Position numbers and translations under genes: made by a program
The notes under the pieces: generated by a model
Databases searched by the model: none
Seen by the model: only the letters and a program-made list of their open reading frames with translations
What the model was told of the DNA's origin: nothing
Source of the DNA: an uncultured Oscillospiraceae bacterium
GTDB lineage: Bacteria; Bacillota; Clostridia; Oscillospirales; Oscillospiraceae
Direction of reading: 5' to 3'
DNA: 35,996 bases
Assembly (NCBI GenBank): GCA_944385395.1
Contig: CALWXA010000094.1
Location: 1-35,996, forward strand
In this document: positions 32,864-35,996 of the stretch, piece after piece
Position numbering within the stretch: the first letter of the stretch is position 1
How the letters are laid out: each line of letters opens with the position of its first letter

Positions 32864-34762
32864 ATGACGGCCAGGCAAAAGCGGATGCTGCTGCGCATCG
32901 GCGTGAGTGCCGTGCTGCTTCTGGCGCTGCAGCTGATCCCGTCCACGGGAGCCGTGCGGTTTGTGCTGTATATGATCCCGTATCTCATCATCGGCTATGA
33001 TATTCTGGCCGAAGCGGCGGTGGGTGTGGTATCCGGCCAGGTGTTTGACGAGAATTTCCTCATGGCGGTGGCCACGGTAGGCGCTCTGGTGCTGGGCCTT
33101 ATGGGCAGCGGCGACTATACGGAGGCCGTGGCGGTGATGCTGTTTTATCAGATCGGCGAGTGGTTCCAGGGCTATGCCGTGGGCAAGAGCCGCCGCAGCA
33201 TTGGCGATCTGATGGACATCCGTCCCGATACCGCCCGGCTGGAGCAGGACGGCACCACGGTGGAGATAGATCCCCAGGAGGTGCCTGCGGGCAGCATCAT
33301 CGTGGTGCAGCCCGGTGAGCGGGTGCCCATTGACGGTGTGGTGCGCTCCGGCAGTTCCAGCCTGGATACATCTTCCCTTACCGGCGAGAGCGTTCCCCGG
33401 GATGTAGGGGAGGGGGACGCGGTGATCAGCGGGTGCATCAACCTCACCGGTGTGCTGCGCCTGGAGACCACCCGGGTCTATGCCGAATCCACGGTGGCCC
33501 GGATCCTGGAGCTGGTGGAAAGTGCCGGTGCCCGGAAGGCCCGGTCTGAGCAGTTCATCTCCAGGTTTGCCCGGGGGTATACCCCGGCGGTATGCCTGGC
33601 GGCTTTGGCCCTGGCGCTGCTGCCTCCGGTGGTGAGCCTGCTGCTGCAGCTGCCGCCCCAGTGGACCACCTGGCTGTACCGGGCCCTGACCTTCCTGGTG
33701 GTCAGCTGCCCCTGCGCACTGGTCATCAGCATCCCCCTGACCTTCTTTGCCGGTATCGGCGGCGCCGGCCGGATGGGCGTGCTGGTGAAGGGCGCCAACT
33801 ATCTGGAGACTCTGGCCCAGACCGACTGCGTGGTGATGGATAAGACTGGCACCCTGACTCAGGGCAGCTTCTCCGTCACCGGCGTATACCCGGAAGGCAT
33901 CACCCAGGAGCGGCTGGTGGAGCTGGCGGCTTTGGCGGAGAGCGCCTCGTCCCATCCCATCAGCCTGGGCCTGCGCCGTGCCTGGGGCGGTACGCCCCGC
34001 CCCGGTCAGGTGACGGATATCCGGGAGGAGAGCGGCCACGGTGTGGTGGCAAAGGTGGACGGCATTACGGTGGCTGTAGGCAGCAGCCGTCTGATGGATG
34101 AAGTCCACGCCGCCTGGCAAAGCCCTGCCCAGGCGGGCACAGTGGTCCACGTGGCAGTGGACGGCGTGTGGGCTGGCTATATCGTATTGTCTGATGCCCT
34201 GAAGCCCGGTGCGGCGGAAGCCGTGGCGGCTCTGAAGACCATGGGCGTCAAGGAGACGGTGATGCTTACCGGCGACGGCGAGGAAACCGCCCGCCAGGTG
34301 GCCGCCGCCGTAGGCGTAGACCGGTACGTCAGCGGCCTGCTGCCCCAGGACAAGGTGGGGCAGGTGGAGCAGATGCTGGAAAACCGTCAGGGCGGCAAGC
34401 TGGCCTTTGTGGGTGACGGCGTCAATGACGCACCGGTGCTGACCCGGGCGGACGTGGGCATCGCCATGGGCGCCCTGGGCTCCGACGCCGCCATTGAAGC
34501 GGCGGACGTGGTGCTGATGGATGACGACCCCGCCAAGATCCCTGCCGCCATGGGCCTTGCCCGGAAATGTCTGGCCATCGTCCGGCAGAACATTGTCTTT
34601 GCCCTGACGGTGAAGGGCCTGTGCCTGCTGCTGGTGGCGGTGGGCCGGGCCAATATGTGGCTGGCGGTATTCGCCGACGTAGGCGTGATGGTGCTGGCGG
34701 TACTCAACGCCATGCGTGCCCTGCACGTGGAAAAAGGAGGAACCAGGAATGTCTCTGAATAA
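32864..34762 (+). CDS. cadA: Heavy-metal P1B-type ATPase (Zn/Cd/Pb efflux)
   Basis: A 632-residue inner-membrane pump exporting divalent soft metals with ATP. Motifs: TGES (173-176), transmembrane CPC (282-284), phosphorylated D326 in DKTGT, HP at 364-365 of SSHPISL, and GDGVNDAP (517-524). The last span has D605 in VFADVGVMVLAVLNAMR, a position typical of the ZntA/CadA subgroup. No N-terminal HMA domain is present: the protein starts directly before the first span. GGGGG precedes ATG. The end overlaps the arsR start by 14 bases. Confidence 0.95.
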   Translation: MTARQKRMLLRIGVSAVLLLALQLIPSTGAVRFVLYMIPYLIIGYDILAEAAVGVVSGQVFDENFLMAVATVGALVLGLMGSGDYTEAVAVMLFYQIGEWFQGYAVGKSRRSIGDLMDIRPDTARLEQDGTTVEIDPQEVPAGSIIVVQPGERVPIDGVVRSGSSSLDTSSLTGESVPRDVGEGDAVISGCINLTGVLRLETTRVYAESTVARILELVESAGARKARSEQFISRFARGYTPAVCLAALALALLPPVVSLLLQLPPQWTTWLYRALTFLVVSCPCALVISIPLTFFAGIGGAGRMGVLVKGANYLETLAQTDCVVMDKTGTLTQGSFSVTGVYPEGITQERLVELAALAESASSHPISLGLRRAWGGTPRPGQVTDIREESGHGVVAKVDGITVAVGSSRLMDEVHAAWQSPAQAGTVVHVAVDGVWAGYIVLSDALKPGAAEAVAALKTMGVKETVMLTGDGEETARQVAAAVGVDRYVSGLLPQDKVGQVEQMLENRQGGKLAFVGDGVNDAPVLTRADVGIAMGALGSDAAIEAADVVLMDDDPAKIPAAMGLARKCLAIVRQNIVFALTVKGLCLLLVAVGRANMWLAVFADVGVMVLAVLNAMRALHVEKGGTRNVSE

Positions 34763-35120
34763 GCTGCCCCACGACCACGGCCCGGCAGGCGGCCATGCAG
34801 CGGCCCATATGCCCTCTGCCCAGGCGCTGTTCCCGGTGTCCCAGACGCTGCGGCTGCTGGGGGACGCCACCCGTCTGCGGATCTTCTGGCTGCTGTGCCA
34901 TTGCCGGGAGTGCGTAGTGAATATCTCCGCCATCATGGACATGAGCAGTCCGGCGGTGTCCCATCACCTCAAGCAGCTGCGGGATGCCGGACTCATCGTC
35001 AGCAGCCGCCAGGGCAAGGAGGTCTACTATGCCGCCGCCGATACCCAGACGGCCCGTCTGCTCCACGACATGATGGAACAGCTGCTGGATATGAGCTGCC
35101 CCGGTGAGAACGGAATATGA
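34749..35120 (+). CDS. ArsR/SmtB-family metal-sensing repressor
   Basis: A 123-residue winged-HTH repressor expected to release DNA on binding Zn, Cd or Pb. A His-rich N-terminus (HDHGPAGGHAAAH) and the cysteines of LLCHCRECVVNISAIMDM around helix 3 are candidate metal ligands. The recognition helix is SSPAVSHHLKQLRDAG, and the wing SSRQGKEVYYAA. The start at 34749 has AAGGAGG eight bases upstream and overlaps the end of the ATPase gene, so the proteins are coupled. It probably binds the operator at 32591-32610. An upstream in-frame start at 34716 is less likely. Confidence 0.93.
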   Translation: MSLNKLPHDHGPAGGHAAAHMPSAQALFPVSQTLRLLGDATRLRIFWLLCHCRECVVNISAIMDMSSPAVSHHLKQLRDAGLIVSSRQGKEVYYAAADTQTARLLHDMMEQLLDMSCPGENGI

Positions 35121-35124
35121 CAGC

Positions 35125-35143
35125 AAAAAAGCGGACGTGCTCC
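35125..35143 (+). terminator. Left half of an interrupted terminator
   Basis: AAAAAAGCGGACGTGCTCC has exactly the form of the left arm of the bidirectional terminators used elsewhere in the window (A-run then GC-rich arm). No complement follows because the IS element begins at the next base. The missing arm is predicted on the far side of the IS, outside the window. Confidence 0.5.
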
Positions 35144-35590
35144 TGAACTGCACCCCATTTGTTAGACAGTATGATATACTGGATAACAAGTGGGGTGCTT
35201 TATTATGCCAAAAGGAATACCAAACAAGCGATACACACCAGAATTTAAGAAACTAGTGATTGAAACGATGATGGCGGAAAAGCTGAGCTACCGCGAAACA
35301 GCAAGACGGTTTGAAGTAAGCAGCGATACTCGAATCAAGGACTGGGAGCGAATATACCTAACGGAAGGACCGGAAGGCTTTGCAGTAGAGCGACGTGGCC
35401 GTGGAAGTAAGGGTCGTCGTCCCAAGAAACTGCCCACAGCTGTGGAAAAGGACTTACTGGCCGAGGTGCAGCGGCTGCGTGCGGAGAATGAATACCTAAA
35501 AAACTTGCAAGCCTTGGTTTTTGAGAGAGAGCGGCGCCGGGAGAACCCCAGAGTAGTCCAAAAACTAATGTCAGAATTTGCTTTGTCTCT
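35144..35590 (+). mobile_element. IS3-type insertion sequence, left part
   Basis: The left end starts TGAACTGCACCCCA, the usual TG... terminal repeat style of this family, 24 bases after the arsR stop. The transposase OrfA-like frame begins at 35205. The right end is not in the window. The similarity seems to fade at about 35585, before the tandem repeats, so the element may be broken or itself interrupted. Confidence 0.75.
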
Positions 35591-35996
35591 TATTCTTGCT
35601 TTTTGGGGGCACTTCATGATTATCCAGTTTTTTTCTCCTGCGCTTTTTTATCTCGATCAAGCATTGGCTTTTGATTTATTTGGCGTTTTACGGTACGCTA
35701 AAATGAAATCTTGCGCTTATGAGCCGCTATTTTTGCGGGCGTTAAAGTCATGCGCTTTGGCTTTATTTGGCGTTTTACGGTGCGCCAAAAGAAAAGATTT
35801 GCGCTTACGAGCCGCTATTTTTGCGGGCGTTAAAGTCATGCTCTTTGGCTTTATTTGGCGTTTTACGGTACGCCAAAAGAAAAGATTTGCGCTTATGAGC
35901 CGCTGTTTTTCTGTAGGCGTTAAAGTCATGCGCTTTGGCTTTATTTGGCGTTTTACGGTGCGCCAAAAGAAAAGATTTGCGCTTATGAGCCGCTGT
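35205..35996 (+). CDS. IS3 transposase OrfA fused in frame to tandem repeats (partial)
   Basis: Residues 1-115 or so are OrfA-like: MPKGIPNKRYTPEFKKLVIE, an HTH (KLSYRETARRFEVSSDTRIKDW), a basic linker (GRGSKGRRPKK) and the leucine-zipper-like VEKDLLAEVQRLRAENEYLK. Then RENPRVVQKL looks like the start of the OrfB-type region, but the expected RSTFYY segment does not follow. The frame stays open for all 264 codons to the window edge, the last 110 inside the 87-90 bp repeats. The repeat-encoded part (for example RFTVRQKKRFALMSR) resembles no transposase. Likely a disrupted gene; translation of the fusion is unproven. Confidence 0.65.
   Translation, partial: MPKGIPNKRYTPEFKKLVIETMMAEKLSYRETARRFEVSSDTRIKDWERIYLTEGPEGFAVERRGRGSKGRRPKKLPTAVEKDLLAEVQRLRAENEYLKNLQALVFERERRRENPRVVQKLMSEFALSLILAFWGHFMIIQFFSPALFYLDQALAFDLFGVLRYAKMKSCAYEPLFLRALKSCALALFGVLRCAKRKDLRLRAAIFAGVKVMLFGFIWRFTVRQKKRFALMSRCFSVGVKVMRFGFIWRFTVRQKKRFALMSRC
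35664..35996. repeat. 87-90 bp tandem repeat array
   Basis: The anchor TTTGGCGTTTTACGG starts at 35679, 35766, 35854 and 35944, giving periods of 87, 88 and 90. The first copy is the most diverged, and the last is cut by the window end. Each unit contains TTTGGCG...CGCCAAA and CCGC...GCGG, two small stem-loops, and the invariant GGCGTTAAAGTCATGC. There are no unique spacers, so it is not a CRISPR array. Both strands have long open frames through it. Confidence 0.92.

Noticed and set aside
32609-34942. A 777-codon open frame on minus opposite the metal-efflux operon
   Set aside because: His/Gln-rich antisense shadow. The plus strand carries HMA, P-ATPase and ArsR motifs with proper ribosome sites.
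35498-35504. Programmed -1 frameshift heptamer AAAAAAC in the IS3 OrfA frame
   Set aside because: It is correctly phased, but the -1 frame meets a stop within about seven codons, so no OrfB fusion results.
35664-35996. CRISPR array
   Set aside because: Units of 87-90 bp are nearly identical throughout with no short repeat/unique spacer alternation and no cas genes.
35664-35996. Integron attC sites (GGGCGTTAAAG recalls the attC core)
   Set aside because: The base after GTTAAA does not fit GTTRRRY, no matching inverse core is placed correctly, and no cassettes or integrase are seen.

Overview
The window is chromosomal DNA of a GC-rich, spore-forming, Gram-positive anaerobe. The Oscillospiraceae/Ruminococcaceae side of Clostridia (Flavonifractor, Lawsonibacter or Oscillibacter type) fits best. 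This is an inference from spoIIID, sortase-type C-termini, strong GGAGG ribosome sites, sigma-A promoters with 17-bp spacers, intrinsic terminators after most units and gene content; no 16S gene is present.

Layout. 1-3.6 kb, mostly minus strand: tRNA-Leu(UAG), a small P-loop protein, pgi and a D-Ala-D-Ala carboxypeptidase, then tRNA-Gly(CCC) on plus. 3.65-4.7 kb: a chain of stem-loops and a 5'-truncated sortase-type surface protein, apparently a decayed junction. 4.8-9.4 kb: pyridoxal/pyridoxamine kinase, prfB, a zinc-ribbon protein behind a leader ORF plus terminator, a small lipoprotein, uridine phosphorylase, a small cytosolic protein and an XRE regulator. 9.4-13.6 kb: an HTH membrane protein, a three-gene unit (MscS channel, GlsB-like protein, gamma-carbonic anhydrase-like protein), an NCS2 purine permease behind a leader hairpin, and a small hypothetical protein. 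13.7-22.9 kb: DUF1846 protein, tex, a secreted C69 dipeptidase, spoIIID, and coupled ppx-ppk1.

23.0-30.1 kb is a six-gene cassette: ROK regulator, BadF-type sugar kinase, sugar-binding lipoprotein, RbsC-like permease, YhfX-type PLP enzyme and RbsA-like ATPase. It carries import, phosphorylation and a PLP step but no recognisable downstream catabolic enzyme, so its substrate is unknown and it is the best candidate for an undescribed pathway. Its terminator is present twice as an exact 40-bp direct repeat that brackets an AT-rich 870-bp insert with one orphan gene (30.2-31.1 kb).

31.1-35.1 kb: marR-degV and, divergently, a metal-efflux operon (HMA chaperone, P1B-ATPase, ArsR) with a palindromic operator. 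An IS3-type element begins in what looks like the half-lost terminator of that operon; its transposase frame runs without a stop into an 87-90 bp tandem repeat array that continues past the window end. Two independent insertions, both at terminators, are the most striking structural pattern.
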